A stretch of 64,000 nt of DNA, taken from G965204755 sp965243415. Its GTDB lineage: Bacteria > Acidobacteriota > Vicinamibacteria > Marinacidobacterales > Marinacidobacteraceae. Location: NCBI GenBank assembly GCA_965243415.1, contig OZ251549.1, positions 2,356,001-2,420,000 of the forward strand, read 5' to 3'. The notes under the pieces are model-generated. The model did no database searches and had not been told where the DNA came from. It worked only from the letters and a program-made list of their open reading frames with translations. Both the position numbers and the translations under genes were made by a program. This document shows positions 1 to 8,939 of this stretch, in pieces (positions within the stretch are counted from its first letter, which is position 1; every line of letters starts with the position of its first letter).

Positions 1-2
1 TG

Positions 3-1064
3 GAGGTGGTGGACCGGGTGATCCAGCGCCGCGCCCGCCCCGACCCCCGGACCCTCCTCGGCCGCGGCAAGTTGGAATCCCTGGTCATCCGGGCCCTCGA
101 CCGGGGCGCGGACGCGCTGCTGTTCTCCTCGGACCTCACCCCCTCGCAGGGGCGGAACATCTCCGCCGCCACCGATCTCAAGGTGCTCGACCGGACCCAA
201 CTCATCCTCGATGTCTTCGCCCGCCGCGCCGAGAGCCGGGAAGGCCGGCTGCAGGTGGAACTGGCGCAGTTGCGCTACCGGTTGCCCCGGCTGACCCAGC
301 GGGACACCTCCCTCTCCCGGCTGGGCGGCGGCATCGGCGGCCGCGGCCCCGGCGAGACCCGCCTGGAAGTGGACCGGCGCCGCACCCGGGAGCGCATCGG
401 CCGGCTGCAGCGCGACCTGAAGCGGGTGGCCGGCGTCCGCGAACTGCGCCGCAAGCGCCGGGACGCCCGGGGGCTTCCGGTGGTCTCGCTGGTGGGCTAC
501 ACGAACGCCGGCAAGTCCACCCTGCTGAACCGGTTGACCCGCAGCCGGGTCGCCGCCGGGCAGCGGATGTTCGAGACCCTGGAACCGGCGAGCCGCCGCC
601 TCCGGGTGCCGGTGGAGCGCGAAGTCCTCCTCGCGGACACCGTGGGATTCATCCACGACCTGCCCCCGGACCTGATCGAGGCCTTCCGGGCCACCCTCGA
701 AGAGATCTCCGCCGCCTCCCTGCTGCTCCATGTGGTGGACGCCGGCAGCCCGCGCCTCGAAACCCGGATGCGCGCGGTCGAGACCCTGATCGCGGAACTG
801 GGCTACGGCGCCATCCCCCGCCTGGTGCTGCTGAACAAGACCGACCTCCTCGACCCGGCCGGGCGCGCCACCCTCGCCGCCGGCAACGGGGCCGGGGGGG
901 AGGCGGACGGGGACGGGGCGATCCGGATCTCCGCGAAGACCGGCGCCGGGCTGGACCGGGTGGTGCGCGAGATCGGCCGACTGATCCCGAGGCGGACGCC
1001 GGCGGCCGCGGCGTCGGTGGCCCCGGCGGCGCCGGCCGTCCCCGAAGCCGTCGGCCTGGTCTGA
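3..1064 (+). CDS. hflX: GTPase HflX (5' truncated by window edge)
   Basis: This is a ribosome-associated GTPase that in other bacteria splits or rescues stalled and heat-damaged ribosomes. The reading frame is open to the first base of the window, so the true start lies upstream; a GTG at 6 is only the first visible start-like codon. About 353 codons are visible, against roughly 400-430 for the family. The hallmark HflX stretch GGGIGGRGPGETRLEVDRR is at visible residues 107-125. The G domain follows: G1 GYTNAGKST (164-172), G3 DTVGF (211-215) and G4 NKTDL (277-281). The C-terminal tail after residue 335 is Ala/Pro-rich and probably disordered. The gene converges on rsgA, another ribosome-linked GTPase. 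Confidence 0.95.
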   Translation, partial: EVVDRVIQRRARPDPRTLLGRGKLESLVIRALDRGADALLFSSDLTPSQGRNISAATDLKVLDRTQLILDVFARRAESREGRLQVELAQLRYRLPRLTQRDTSLSRLGGGIGGRGPGETRLEVDRRRTRERIGRLQRDLKRVAGVRELRRKRRDARGLPVVSLVGYTNAGKSTLLNRLTRSRVAAGQRMFETLEPASRRLRVPVEREVLLADTVGFIHDLPPDLIEAFRATLEEISAASLLLHVVDAGSPRLETRMRAVETLIAELGYGAIPRLVLLNKTDLLDPAGRATLAAGNGAGGEADGDGAIRISAKTGAGLDRVVREIGRLIPRRTPAAAASVAPAAPAVPEAVGLV

Positions 1065-1065
1065 G

Positions 1066-1082
1066 TCCCCGTTCTTCGGGGA
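1066..1082. terminator. small hairpin between convergent hflX and rsgA
   Basis: A perfect 6-bp stem (TCCCCG/CGGGGA) with a 5-nt loop lies just after the hflX stop. It is followed by two further copies of a roughly 16-base motif reading like GTCTTCGGGGGTCTCC. There is no T-run, so intrinsic termination is uncertain; it could serve both convergent genes. Confidence 0.3.
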
Positions 1083-1143
1083 TCTCCGTCTTCGGGGGTC
1101 TCCGTCTTCGGGGGTTTCCGGTCGCCGCGCTCCGGGACTCCGG

Positions 1144-2184
1144 TCAGGGACGGAGCCGGCCCCCTCCGGCGGCGGCCACTTCCCCGGTGAGTCGCAGCAG
1201 GCTTTCGTGCCGGGCGGGATGGGCCTCGCCGGCTTCGACCGCCGCCCGGACGGCGCAGTCCGGTTCCGCCCGGTGGGAGCAGCCGGGGAACCGGCAGTCG
1301 GCCGCGAACGGGGCCAGGTCCGGGTAGGCGGCGGCCACCCGTTCCGGGGTCAGCCCGTCCAGGCCGAGGGCGCGGACGCCCGGGGTGTCCACGATCTCCC
1401 CGCCGCCGGGGAGCGCGACGATCTCCGCGGCGGTGGTGGTGTGCCGCCCGCGCTTCCGCCGGTCGAGGCCGCCCCGTTTCCGTTCCGCTCCCGAGAGCGC
1501 CGCCAGCAACTCGGTCTTGCCGACCCCGGAGTGGCCGAAGAGCACCGAACGCTCGCCGCCGAGCGCGGAGCCGAGCGCCTCGATCCCCTCCCCGGTGAGG
1601 GCGCTGACGAGGAACACGGGGAGTTCCAGGGCGCGGTACGGCGCGAGGGCTTCCTCCAGTCCGGCGCGATCGGCGTCGTCGGCCAGGTCCCGCTTGTTGA
1701 ACACCAGGGCCGGCGGGATCCCCGCGTCGTACGCCAGGGCCAGCGCGCGGTCGAGGAGGCCGGTGCGGTAGGGCGGTTCGCGGAAGGCGGAGACGACCAG
1801 GAACCGGGTCAGGTTCGCGGCGACGGTGCGCATCTCCCGCCGTTCCGCCGGCCCGGTGGCCCGCCGCAACTCGTTCCGGCGGGGCCGCACCGCCGTGATG
1901 CGGCCCCGGGGGTGACCGCCGCCCGCTTCCCCGTCCGTTTCCGCATTCCGCTCCCCGTCGACCGGTTCCCACTCCACTTCGTCCCCGACGACCACCGCGG
2001 CGGACTCCTCTTCCCGCCGCGAGCCGTCGAACAGCCGGCCGCCCAGGGCGCACCGGACCGCCGCCGGCTCCGCCGGGTCTCCCTCCGTCGGGTCGGCCCC
2101 GCCGGCCACCTGCACCAGCGCCGTCCGCCGGGTCACCCCGCACACGGTCCCGCGCCGCGCCCCGACCGTCCGCGGCCCCGTCAT
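1144..2184 (-). CDS. rsgA: Small-subunit biogenesis GTPase RsgA (YjeQ)
   Basis: RsgA is a circularly permuted GTPase that helps late maturation of the 30S ribosomal subunit. The motifs occur in permuted order: G4 NKRDL (163-167), G5 SAL (194-196), G1 GHSGVGKT (217-224), the G2 region RGRHTTT (245-251) and G3 DTPG (266-269). A zinc knuckle follows with Cys297, Cys302, His304 and Cys310. The N-terminal region (about 1-115) fits the OB-fold domain but contains a charged insertion around residues 78-93. At 346 aa it is of normal size. The ATG lies only 8 nt from a TAGCAT hexamer (2193-2198), suggesting an almost leaderless transcript. It converges with hflX. Confidence 0.95.
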   Translation of the reverse strand: MTGPRTVGARRGTVCGVTRRTALVQVAGGADPTEGDPAEPAAVRCALGGRLFDGSRREEESAAVVVGDEVEWEPVDGERNAETDGEAGGGHPRGRITAVRPRRNELRRATGPAERREMRTVAANLTRFLVVSAFREPPYRTGLLDRALALAYDAGIPPALVFNKRDLADDADRAGLEEALAPYRALELPVFLVSALTGEGIEALGSALGGERSVLFGHSGVGKTELLAALSGAERKRGGLDRRKRGRHTTTAAEIVALPGGGEIVDTPGVRALGLDGLTPERVAAAYPDLAPFAADCRFPGCSHRAEPDCAVRAAVEAGEAHPARHESLLRLTGEVAAAGGGRLRP

Positions 2185-2192
2185 GCGCGCCG

Positions 2193-2198
2193 ATGCTA
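2193..2198 (-). promoter_or_regulatory. -10-like TAGCAT close to rsgA start
   Basis: TAGCAT on the minus strand is separated from the rsgA ATG by 8 nt, which would place the transcript start at or next to the start codon. No convincing -35 is visible. The same arrangement recurs at 2297, 22368, 32687 and 36736. Confidence 0.4.
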
Positions 2199-2296
2199 CC
2201 CGCCGGAGTCGCCGCCCGCCGACCGACCGGCCGCGCGAGACGCCGGCGGGTCGTCCGGAACCGGGAGCGTTCCCGCCGCCGGCGCTCGAATTCTGC

Positions 2297-2302
2297 TAAC
2301 TT
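2297..2302 (+). promoter_or_regulatory. Extended -10 (TGC TAACTT) close to the GTG at 2312
   Basis: TGC precedes a TAACTT hexamer and the GTG start comes 9 nt after it, a geometry expected for a leaderless message. The AGGAAGG between them sits only 2 nt before the GTG, too close for a normal ribosome-binding site. Confidence 0.4.
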
Positions 2303-2311
2303 AGGAAGGTT

Positions 2312-2896
2312 GTGGCGCGACTGCGTTTCCTCCCGTCGGCAGCGGTGTTCGCCGCCGGTCTCGCCGGCCTGCTCGCGCCCGGAAACCTCGCCGCTTCCAC
2401 CGTCCGCCACCTTCCCCTGGAGGCGATGGCCCGGGAAGCGCATTCGGTCTTCGCCGGCGAAGTCGTCGGCGTCCGCAGCCAACTGGATGCGCGGCGGAAC
2501 CGCATCCATACCTTCATCACGGTCCGGGTGAGCCGGTACTGGAAGGGGGGCCGGGGCGGCGAGTTCGTGACCCTCCGGGTGCTCGGCGGGGAAGCCGAGG
2601 GGTATCGGCTGCTGGTTTCCGGCACTCCTTCGTTCCGGCTGGACGAGGAGGTGCTGGTGTTCTCCGAAGGCGGCGCCGGACGGGTGCCGACGGTGCTGGG
2701 GATGGCCGCCGGGAAGTTCACGGTGGAGACCGACCCGGAGACCGGCGAACGGATGCTCCACCGGTCGCTCGGCGGGCTCACCTTCCACGACGACACGGGC
2801 CGCCCGCTCACCGAGGCGTCCCTCTCCCGGCCCCGGGAGCGGCTGCCGCTCGACGAACTGCGGCGCACCGTGGAGCGGGCGCTCTCCGAGTCGTGA
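2312..2896 (+). CDS. Exported hypothetical protein coupled to the metalloprotease
   Basis: This 194-aa protein has a signal peptide (hydrophobic residues 8-28, ending near AAS) and a mature part predicted to be mostly beta-strand. The mature part carries no catalytic motif I recognise. It begins with a motif about assessing a 'vehicle' for export in related proteins (HSVFAGEVVGV), reminiscent of small exported proteins that sit next to matrixin-type proteases; that resemblance is from memory, not a search. Its stop overlaps the GTG of the next gene by 4 nt (GTGA), so translation is coupled. A role as partner, inhibitor or substrate of the protease is inference. Confidence 0.7.
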   Translation: MARLRFLPSAAVFAAGLAGLLAPGNLAASTVRHLPLEAMAREAHSVFAGEVVGVRSQLDARRNRIHTFITVRVSRYWKGGRGGEFVTLRVLGGEAEGYRLLVSGTPSFRLDEEVLVFSEGGAGRVPTVLGMAAGKFTVETDPETGERMLHRSLGGLTFHDDTGRPLTEASLSRPRERLPLDELRRTVERALSES

Positions 2897-3903
2897 GGTT
2901 CCCGGTGACCGGACGCCGCCATACCCCGCTCGCGCGGAGGACGGCGATCGCCGCGGTGCTGGCCTTCGTCCTGCCGGGGCCGGCGGCCCCCTACCAACTC
3001 CTGCCGGATACGACTTTCCGCTGGATGGCGGAATCGCTCCCGATCCCCTACTTCGTGGCGAACCGGGCGGACAACCACATGAGCGTGTCGAAGGTCGTCG
3101 CCGAGACCCGCGCCGCTTTCGAGATCTGGGAGCGTCCGGCGGAGATCGGGATCTCGTTCTCCTACCGCGGGCTCACGAACCTGCAGCCGTTCGACTTCTT
3201 CGACGACACGAACACCATCGGTTTCACCCCCACCGCGCGGATGGTGGAACTCGGTCTCTCGCGGACCGCGCTCGCGGTGACCGGTTGGCTCACCATCTCC
3301 GGCGTCGGGAACATCGCCGAATCCGACATCGTGGTGAATCCGGGGTATTCCTGGACCGACACGCCGGCGCGCGGCGGCTGGGATTTCCGCTCGATGATGG
3401 TGCACGAGGCCGGACACTTCCTGGGTCTCGGCCATTCCAATGTGGGGCGCGTGCGCGGCGAGCGGCTGCTGGCCGGCTCCTCGATCATGTGGCCCTTCAG
3501 TTTCGGCGAAGGCGCGACCACCGGACGCGCGCTCACCGCCGACGACATCGCCGGCGCTTCGGTGCTGTATCCGGGGCCCGGAGCGGCGGAGGGGCGGATC
3601 CACGGCCGGGTGCTCCGGGCTTCGGGACAGCCGGTCTCCCGCGCCCATGTCACCGCGTACGAACCGCTGCGGAACCATCTGGTGGGAAGTTGGGCGAGTT
3701 CGGGAGGCGAGTACGAGATCCGCGGACTCCTTCCCGGCCGGTATGTCCTGCGGGTGAATCCCCTCCCGGAAGACCATGGCGCCTCGGACTACTTCTTCCG
3801 GGAAGCGGAGGTGCAGACCGACTTCCGCGTGACCATCCATCCGCGCTTGGTCGTCGTTCCCCGGAGCGGTTCCGTCGAAGCGGACCTCGAGGTCCTGCAG
3901 TGA
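2893..3903 (+). CDS. Secreted matrixin-type zinc metalloprotease with C-terminal beta-sandwich
   Basis: This 336-aa exported metzincin has a signal sequence at about residues 18-32 (hydrophobic, ending in PGPAAP). The zinc-binding site HEAGHFLGLGHS is at about residues 171-182 and supplies the three His ligands and the catalytic Glu. The Met-turn SSIMWPF follows about 15 residues later, as in matrixins (family M10). The last roughly 100 residues look like a carboxypeptidase-regulatory-type beta-sandwich (GRVLRASGQPVSRAHVTAY, then a GEYEIRGLLPGRYVLR motif). The GTG start overlaps the previous gene's stop by 4 nt. It is likely periplasmic or secreted; the substrate is unknown. Confidence 0.85.
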   Translation: MRFPVTGRRHTPLARRTAIAAVLAFVLPGPAAPYQLLPDTTFRWMAESLPIPYFVANRADNHMSVSKVVAETRAAFEIWERPAEIGISFSYRGLTNLQPFDFFDDTNTIGFTPTARMVELGLSRTALAVTGWLTISGVGNIAESDIVVNPGYSWTDTPARGGWDFRSMMVHEAGHFLGLGHSNVGRVRGERLLAGSSIMWPFSFGEGATTGRALTADDIAGASVLYPGPGAAEGRIHGRVLRASGQPVSRAHVTAYEPLRNHLVGSWASSGGEYEIRGLLPGRYVLRVNPLPEDHGASDYFFREAEVQTDFRVTIHPRLVVVPRSGSVEADLEVLQ

Positions 3904-4187
3904 ATCCGGCGGTGATCCGCGCCCGGCCGTCCGGCTTCCCTCGAGTGTCCGCCGACGGTCGGCGGCCCCCGGGGCCGACTCCCGCCCGCGTCGGCGCCTG
4001 AGCGCGGGTCCGCCGGAATCCCCGACCGACCGGCGCGCCGCCTCCCCGACGGACTTCGTTCGGTGTTCGGTCCGGTTCCGGTCCGGCTTCGCACCGGAAC
4101 CGGGGCCGGAAGACCATTGCCCGCGACGATCGTCGCCGGAAGCCGCCTGACCGCCAGGGGTCGGCCGCCGTTCGTCCGGCGCGCCCG

Positions 4188-5069
4188 ATGAGGGTTCCCC
4201 GGCGCCGCCGCGGGGCGTCGCTCCGACTCCTCGCCCTGTCGCTGTCGCTCGGCGTCGGAACCGCTGCCCGGGCGGAACCGGGCGCGCCGTTGCCGCCGGA
4301 GTGCGCCGGCGAGGATCCCGGTTCGGATCCCGGTCCGGATCCCGGTTCGGAGGACCGGCTCGACGACCGGACGAACGCCGCCTCGGCGGCGCGGTCACCG
4401 GAACGACCGGACCCCGGACCGAACCGGGGCCCCGCCGCGCCGCAGCCGACCCCGGTCCGCGCCGGGCCGGTCTTCACTCCCGGCGGCGGCTGGTCGCGCG
4501 CCGAGGTCGGGCTGCTCGTCGGCAGCCAGCGGGTGAACGAAGACCTCGGCATCGCGCGCAACATCTTCTCGACGGTCTCCGCCTCGGCGCAGAATGTGGG
4601 CTTCGGCGAGCACTACGGCGCCCGGGGCGCCCTGTTCCTGAACCGCTACCTCGGCGCCGAGGCCGCCTTCACCCGGACGACCACCATGTTCGAGTTCTCG
4701 ATCGCCGACGAGGAGGCGGGCGTGAACATCCTCGGCGAGAGCCTGTCGCGCCGGAGCACCGAGTTCGCCGGGGCGCTCATCGGCCAGTTCCCGCTGGCGG
4801 CGATGACGCCGTACGCCGCCGTCGGTTACGGCGTCGGCAACGCCTCGGTGGCGGAGGGCGACGACTTCCGCAGCCGGGCGGTCATCCTCGGCGCCGGGGT
4901 CAAGGTGCCGTTCCCCCAGTTGCCGTTCCTGCTGACCTTCGATTTCCGTTTCTTCCGCTACCTGGAGGCGAACGAGGCGCTGGTGCTGGCGGAGGGACCG
5001 GCGTCGCCGCCGTCCGCCGCGGTGATCACGGTGGGCTTCATGTTCCGCCTGGGGCCGTCCTCCTTCTGA
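4188..5069 (+). CDS. Outer-membrane beta-barrel protein with Pro/Gly/Asp-rich N-terminal linker
   Basis: This 293-aa protein has an Arg-rich signal peptide (residues 1-29, ending ARA). A low-complexity linker (about 30-92) follows, containing imperfect PGSDPGPDPGSE repeats. About 190 residues of alternating amphipathic strands then end in an aromatic-terminated strand (...GFMFRLGPSSF), as expected for an OmpA-like or porin-family barrel inserted by BAM. The linker repeats are also visible at DNA level as GATCCCGGT(T/C)CG units near 4314-4352. The function is unknown. It stands alone, 284 nt after the metalloprotease; I see nothing else in that gap. Confidence 0.7.
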   Translation: MRVPRRRRGASLRLLALSLSLGVGTAARAEPGAPLPPECAGEDPGSDPGPDPGSEDRLDDRTNAASAARSPERPDPGPNRGPAAPQPTPVRAGPVFTPGGGWSRAEVGLLVGSQRVNEDLGIARNIFSTVSASAQNVGFGEHYGARGALFLNRYLGAEAAFTRTTTMFEFSIADEEAGVNILGESLSRRSTEFAGALIGQFPLAAMTPYAAVGYGVGNASVAEGDDFRSRAVILGAGVKVPFPQLPFLLTFDFRFFRYLEANEALVLAEGPASPPSAAVITVGFMFRLGPSSF

Positions 5070-5260
5070 CGGCCGGCGAGGGCCGGTCCGCGCTCCCGAC
5101 GCGGAGACGCGCCCGGCGGTAGAATCGCCGCCCCGCAGCGGGGCTCGGGGGGCGGTGGAACCGGGCGATTCCGGGAGATTCCGGGAAAATCCGGGGGATT
5201 CCGGGGCGGCGCCCGCTTCGTCCGGCCTTCGTCCGGCCCGGGAGCGGGCTCTGCGCAGCA

Positions 5261-5332
5261 GCCGGTGTAGCTCAGGGGTAGAGCAGCTGATTCGTAATCA
5301 GCAGGTCGGTGGTTCGAATCCACTCGCCGGCT
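5261..5332 (+). tRNA. tRNA-Thr (CGT)
   Basis: A full cloverleaf is visible. The acceptor stem GCCGGTG pairs with CGCCGGC (one T-G pair), with discriminator T. The anticodon stem-loop is GCTGA-TTCGTAA-TCAGC, with CGT at positions 34-36, so it reads ACG. The T-arm carries GGTTCGAATCC. The 3' CCA is not encoded. A TAGAAT hexamer at 5120-5125 lies rather far upstream to be its promoter. Confidence 0.95.
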
Positions 5333-5512
5333 CCGGGGCCGAGGGGAGCGGGGTTTCTCCCCGGCCCGGGTGGGCGGAAGCAGGCGTACCGCCCGGCGGC
5401 GCCGGTTCCATCGCCGCCCGACGGCGCTCCGGCGGGGGGCGGGGCGGCAGTCCCCCCGGGCGCTACCGGACTTCGGCGGGCAGGGAACGGACCGGGAACG
5501 GGCAGGGGGGCG

Positions 5513-5518
5513 GATAAT
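5513..5518 (+). promoter_or_regulatory. Possible -10 (GATAAT) upstream of the sulfotransferase
   Basis: GATAAT is the only A+T-rich hexamer in the 267-nt gap between tRNA-Thr and the sulfotransferase start. No -35 is recognisable. It would give a leader of about 75 nt. Confidence 0.25.
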
Positions 5519-5599
5519 CGGCGCGCCCCTTCGCCGTTCTTCGGACGCGTTCGTCGCCGATTCGGCGGAGACCGCGACCCTCCGACCCTCGAGCCCGCC

Positions 5600-6751
5600 A
5601 TGCGCAACGAATTCCACCCTTCCACCTTCGCTCCGCCCTCGGTCTGGGCGCGGCTGGTCCTCGCCAACGGCGGCGTCCGCCCCCGCTACTGGGGGCGCCT
5701 GGCGCAGATCCTGGCGCTCTCGAGCCTGGCCGCCCCGCTGCGCCTCGCCGAGTGGTTGCGCCACTCCCGGAAACTGGCCCGGGTCCGCCTCGCCGAGCCG
5801 CCGCTCTTCGTCCTCGGGTTCGCCCGCTCCGGCACCACCCACCTGCAGAATCTCCTGGCCCAGGACCCCCGGTACGGCTTCCTGACCGTCTTCCAGATGG
5901 TGGTGCCGACCTTCTCCCTGATCGGCAGCGGCCGGCTGAGGCGGCTGATGGAGAAGGGGATGGAAGCGCAGGGCGAACAGACGCGGCCGATGGACCAGGT
6001 GAAGATCACGCTCGATGCGCCCCAGGAAGAGGATGTGGCCCTCTCGAACCGGAGTCACCGCTCGTTCGTCCACGCCCTGTCCTTCCCGGGACTGGCTCGG
6101 CGGCTGTACCAGCGGTACGTGCTCCTGGGGGGCGGGGCGGACGGGGAACCGCTGCCGGACCGGGAACTGCGGCGGTGGGAGCGGGACTATCTCCGGGTCG
6201 TCCGGAAGATCGCCCTCCACGCCGGGGGCCGGCCGCTGCTGCTGCGGAACACGGTGAACACCGGTCGGGTGGCCCACCTCCTCCGCCTCTTCCCCGAGGC
6301 GAAGTTCCTCAACATCGTCCGCAATCCCTACACGGTGTACCCCTCGGTACTGCACCTCTACCGGACCCTGCTCCCGCTCTACCGGCTCGACGACTACGAC
6401 TGGCCGGAGTGGGAGGAATTCCTGACGGAGGCCTATGTCGGGGTCATGACGAAGTACCTGGCCGAGCGCTCCCTCATTCCCGCCGGCCGCCTGGCGGAGG
6501 TGCGCTTCGAGGATCTGGAACGGAACCCGCTCGGCGAACTGGAGCGGTGCTACCGGGAACTCGACCTCCCCGGCTGGGACGCCGCGCGCCCGCCGATCGA
6601 GTCCTACCTGCAGACCCTCCGCGGGTATCGCAAGAACCGGTTCGATTTCGACCCGGCGCTGCTGCGGCGGGTGGAGGAGCGTTGGGGATTCGCCCTGCGG
6701 GAGTGGAACTACGCCCGCCCCGCACCACCCGCCTCCGACCGGAGCGCGTAG
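5600..6751 (+). CDS. PAPS-dependent sulfotransferase family protein
   Basis: This 383-aa protein matches the Sulfotransfer_3 type of enzyme that moves sulfuryl from PAPS to a hydroxyl or amine. The 5'-phosphosulfate loop is FARSGTTHLQNLL (residues 74-86). The 3'-phosphate-binding motif IVRNPYTVYPSVLHLY is at about 239-254. It has no signal peptide, so it is probably cytoplasmic or membrane-associated through the hydrophobic stretch near 38-50. The frame is open further upstream through the tRNA, but the ATG at 5600 gives a family-typical N-terminus. The substrate cannot be told; the neighbouring GPP34-P450 gene raises the possibility of lipid or secondary-metabolite tailoring. Confidence 0.85.
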   Translation: MRNEFHPSTFAPPSVWARLVLANGGVRPRYWGRLAQILALSSLAAPLRLAEWLRHSRKLARVRLAEPPLFVLGFARSGTTHLQNLLAQDPRYGFLTVFQMVVPTFSLIGSGRLRRLMEKGMEAQGEQTRPMDQVKITLDAPQEEDVALSNRSHRSFVHALSFPGLARRLYQRYVLLGGGADGEPLPDRELRRWERDYLRVVRKIALHAGGRPLLLRNTVNTGRVAHLLRLFPEAKFLNIVRNPYTVYPSVLHLYRTLLPLYRLDDYDWPEWEEFLTEAYVGVMTKYLAERSLIPAGRLAEVRFEDLERNPLGELERCYRELDLPGWDAARPPIESYLQTLRGYRKNRFDFDPALLRRVEERWGFALREWNYARPAPPASDRSA

Positions 6752-6922
6752 CGGGGGCCGCCCCGCCGCGTCCCTTCGTGAGACCCGTTCTTTCGCTCCC
6801 CGGTCGGCGTTCCCGGCGCCTCGCGGCCCCGGGGCGCCGGCCGCTTCCGCTGACGGCTTCGGCCCCCCGCTCCCGGTCCGGGTCCGCCGGGCCCGGTCCC
6901 CCTCGCTCCCGGACGACCTGAG

Positions 6923-8908
6923 ATGAAGCTCCGTTTCGCCGAGGAACTGCTGCTCCTGGTCCTGAACGAGGACTACGGCGGCCTCTCGCTGGTCCCCGAG
7001 TCGCACCTGAACCCCGCGCTCGCCGGCGCGGTGCTCATGGACCTGGCCCTCGAACGCCGGATCGAAACGGACCTCCGGGAACTGACCCTGGTGGACGCGG
7101 CGCCGCTGGGGGACGACCTCCTCGACCCCGCCCTGGAGGAGATCGCCGCGCTCGCCGCCGCCGGGGAACCCCGGGACGCCGGCTGGTGGGTCCGCCGCCT
7201 GGCCGGGAGCGCCCCCGGAATCCGCGACCGGGCGCTCGTGCGGCTGCTCCGGGCCGGAATCCTCTCTTCGGCGGACGCCGGCGAGGCCGCGCTCGCGCCC
7301 GGCGTTTCCCGTTCCCGGCGCTACCCGGCGGTGGACGCCGAGCCCGAACAGGAGATCCGGCTGCGGATCATGCGGATCCTGTTCAGCGACGACATCCCCG
7401 ACCCCCGGGACATCGTCATCATCGCCCTCGCCGACGCCTGCCGCCTCTTCGAGAAGATCCTGACGAAGGCCGAGTTGCGGGAGGTGGCGGAGCGCCTCTC
7501 CGTCGTCCGGCGTCTCGACCTCATCGGACGCGCGGTCGCCGCGGCGGTGCGCGAGTCGGCGCGGGAACCGGCGGCCCCGGCCGCGCCGGCGCGGGAGATC
7601 CCGGAAGTCGCCGGCTGGCCGATCCTCGGCAGCGCCGCGGACGCCGCCCGGGACATGCGCGCTTTCCTGGCCCGGTGTTACCGGGAACACGGGCCGGTGT
7701 TCCGCATCCGCATCCTGAACCGCAGGATCCTGGTACTGGCCGGCCTGGAAGCGAACCGGTTCCTCGCGCAGAGGGGGAAACTGCACCTGCGCTCCTACGA
7801 ACCCTGGCGGGGTTTCGCCCACGATCTCGACGCGGCGCGGACGATGCTCTCCACGGACGGCAAAGACCATGTGCGGCTGCGCCAGGCCTTCGGCGCCGGC
7901 ATGTCGCGGCGGGCGCTCGAGACCCACCTGGAACCGGCAGTGGAGATCGCCCGGCGCCACTTCGATTCCCTCCCCTTCGACCGGCCGTTCCGACCCGGGC
8001 GGGTGTTCCGCAGCATCGTCGCCGACCAGATGGGCGAGGCGCTCGCCGGCGCCCCGGCCGGCGCGTACCTGGACGACATGGTGCTCGTCCTGGACACGCT
8101 GCTCCGCGCCGCGATCATGAAGCAGCGCCCGCTCTTCGGCTTCGGGCGCCGGTTCCGCCGGGCCCGGGCGCGGCTCGGCGTCCTGGTGCAGCGCACCATC
8201 GAAGCCCATCGCCCCGGCGGGCCGCTCGCAGGAGCCGGCGACCTGGTGAACGAGGTACTCGACCTCCACGCTGCCGACCCGCTGCTGCTGCCGGAGACCG
8301 ACATCGAGGCCATGGTGCTCGCCCCCTACCTGGCCGGGATCGAAACCGTGGGCAACACCCTGGCGCTCACGCTCTACGGCGTCCTGAAGCATTCCCGTTG
8401 GATCGAGGGGATGCGCGCCGAAGTGGACGCGTTCTTCGCCGACGGACCGCCCACCACCGAGGGTCTCCGCCGGTTGACCCTGACCCACCGGGTGGTGATG
8501 GAATCCCTGCGGATGTATCCGGCGGCGCCGGTCGTGTTCCGCTTCGTGGGGACGAGTTTCGACTTCGCCGGGTACCGCATTCCCGCCGGCAACCCGCTCT
8601 TCGTCGCCACCACGGTCACCCACCGCCTGCCGGAGTGTTTCCCCGATCCCGACCGCTTCGACCCGGACCGCTACCTGCCGGAGCGCGCCGAGCATCGGCA
8701 GCGCCACGCCTATGTCCCGTTCGGCATCGGCGCGCACCACTGCCTCGGCGCCGGCTTCGCCGAGGTCGAAACCCTGCTGACGCTGGCGGTACTGCTCCAC
8801 CGGGCGGACCTGGTCATGGTTCCGCCGGACTACGAACTGCGGATGTCGAATGTCCCGACGCCCCGCCCGGCGAAGAACTTCCGCGTCCGGCTGACGCGCC
8901 GCCGCTGA
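6923..8908 (+). CDS. GPP34 domain-cytochrome P450 fusion
   Basis: This 661-aa protein has two recognisable halves. Residues 1 to about 215 resemble the GPP34/GOLPH3 fold: an N-terminal LRFAEELLLLVLNEDYGG followed by helical repeats and a 'LERRIETD' element. GPP34 proteins bind phosphoinositide-type lipids in eukaryotes and are of unknown role in bacteria. Residues about 235-661 form a P450: I-helix AGIETVGNT (about 470), ExxR as ESLR (about 527), and heme loop FGIGAHHCLG with the thiolate Cys607. An Ala/Pro-rich linker joins them. No membrane anchor is visible; the GPP34 part may tether the enzyme to lipid. No ferredoxin or reductase gene is nearby. The start ATG at 6923 matches the usual GPP34 beginning. 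Confidence 0.85.
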   Translation: MKLRFAEELLLLVLNEDYGGLSLVPESHLNPALAGAVLMDLALERRIETDLRELTLVDAAPLGDDLLDPALEEIAALAAAGEPRDAGWWVRRLAGSAPGIRDRALVRLLRAGILSSADAGEAALAPGVSRSRRYPAVDAEPEQEIRLRIMRILFSDDIPDPRDIVIIALADACRLFEKILTKAELREVAERLSVVRRLDLIGRAVAAAVRESAREPAAPAAPAREIPEVAGWPILGSAADAARDMRAFLARCYREHGPVFRIRILNRRILVLAGLEANRFLAQRGKLHLRSYEPWRGFAHDLDAARTMLSTDGKDHVRLRQAFGAGMSRRALETHLEPAVEIARRHFDSLPFDRPFRPGRVFRSIVADQMGEALAGAPAGAYLDDMVLVLDTLLRAAIMKQRPLFGFGRRFRRARARLGVLVQRTIEAHRPGGPLAGAGDLVNEVLDLHAADPLLLPETDIEAMVLAPYLAGIETVGNTLALTLYGVLKHSRWIEGMRAEVDAFFADGPPTTEGLRRLTLTHRVVMESLRMYPAAPVVFRFVGTSFDFAGYRIPAGNPLFVATTVTHRLPECFPDPDRFDPDRYLPERAEHRQRHAYVPFGIGAHHCLGAGFAEVETLLTLAVLLHRADLVMVPPDYELRMSNVPTPRPAKNFRVRLTRRR

Positions 8909-8939
8909 CCCGGACGCGGCGGCCGTCCGGCGCGCCGAC

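Noticed and set aside
5120..5125. TAGAAT as the promoter of tRNA-Thr
   Set aside because: It lies about 135 nt before the tRNA with no -35; too far to assign.
4958..8800. A 1,280-codon open frame on the minus strand
   Set aside because: It is antisense to the sulfotransferase and GPP34-P450 genes and crosses tRNA-Thr; no protein-like features.
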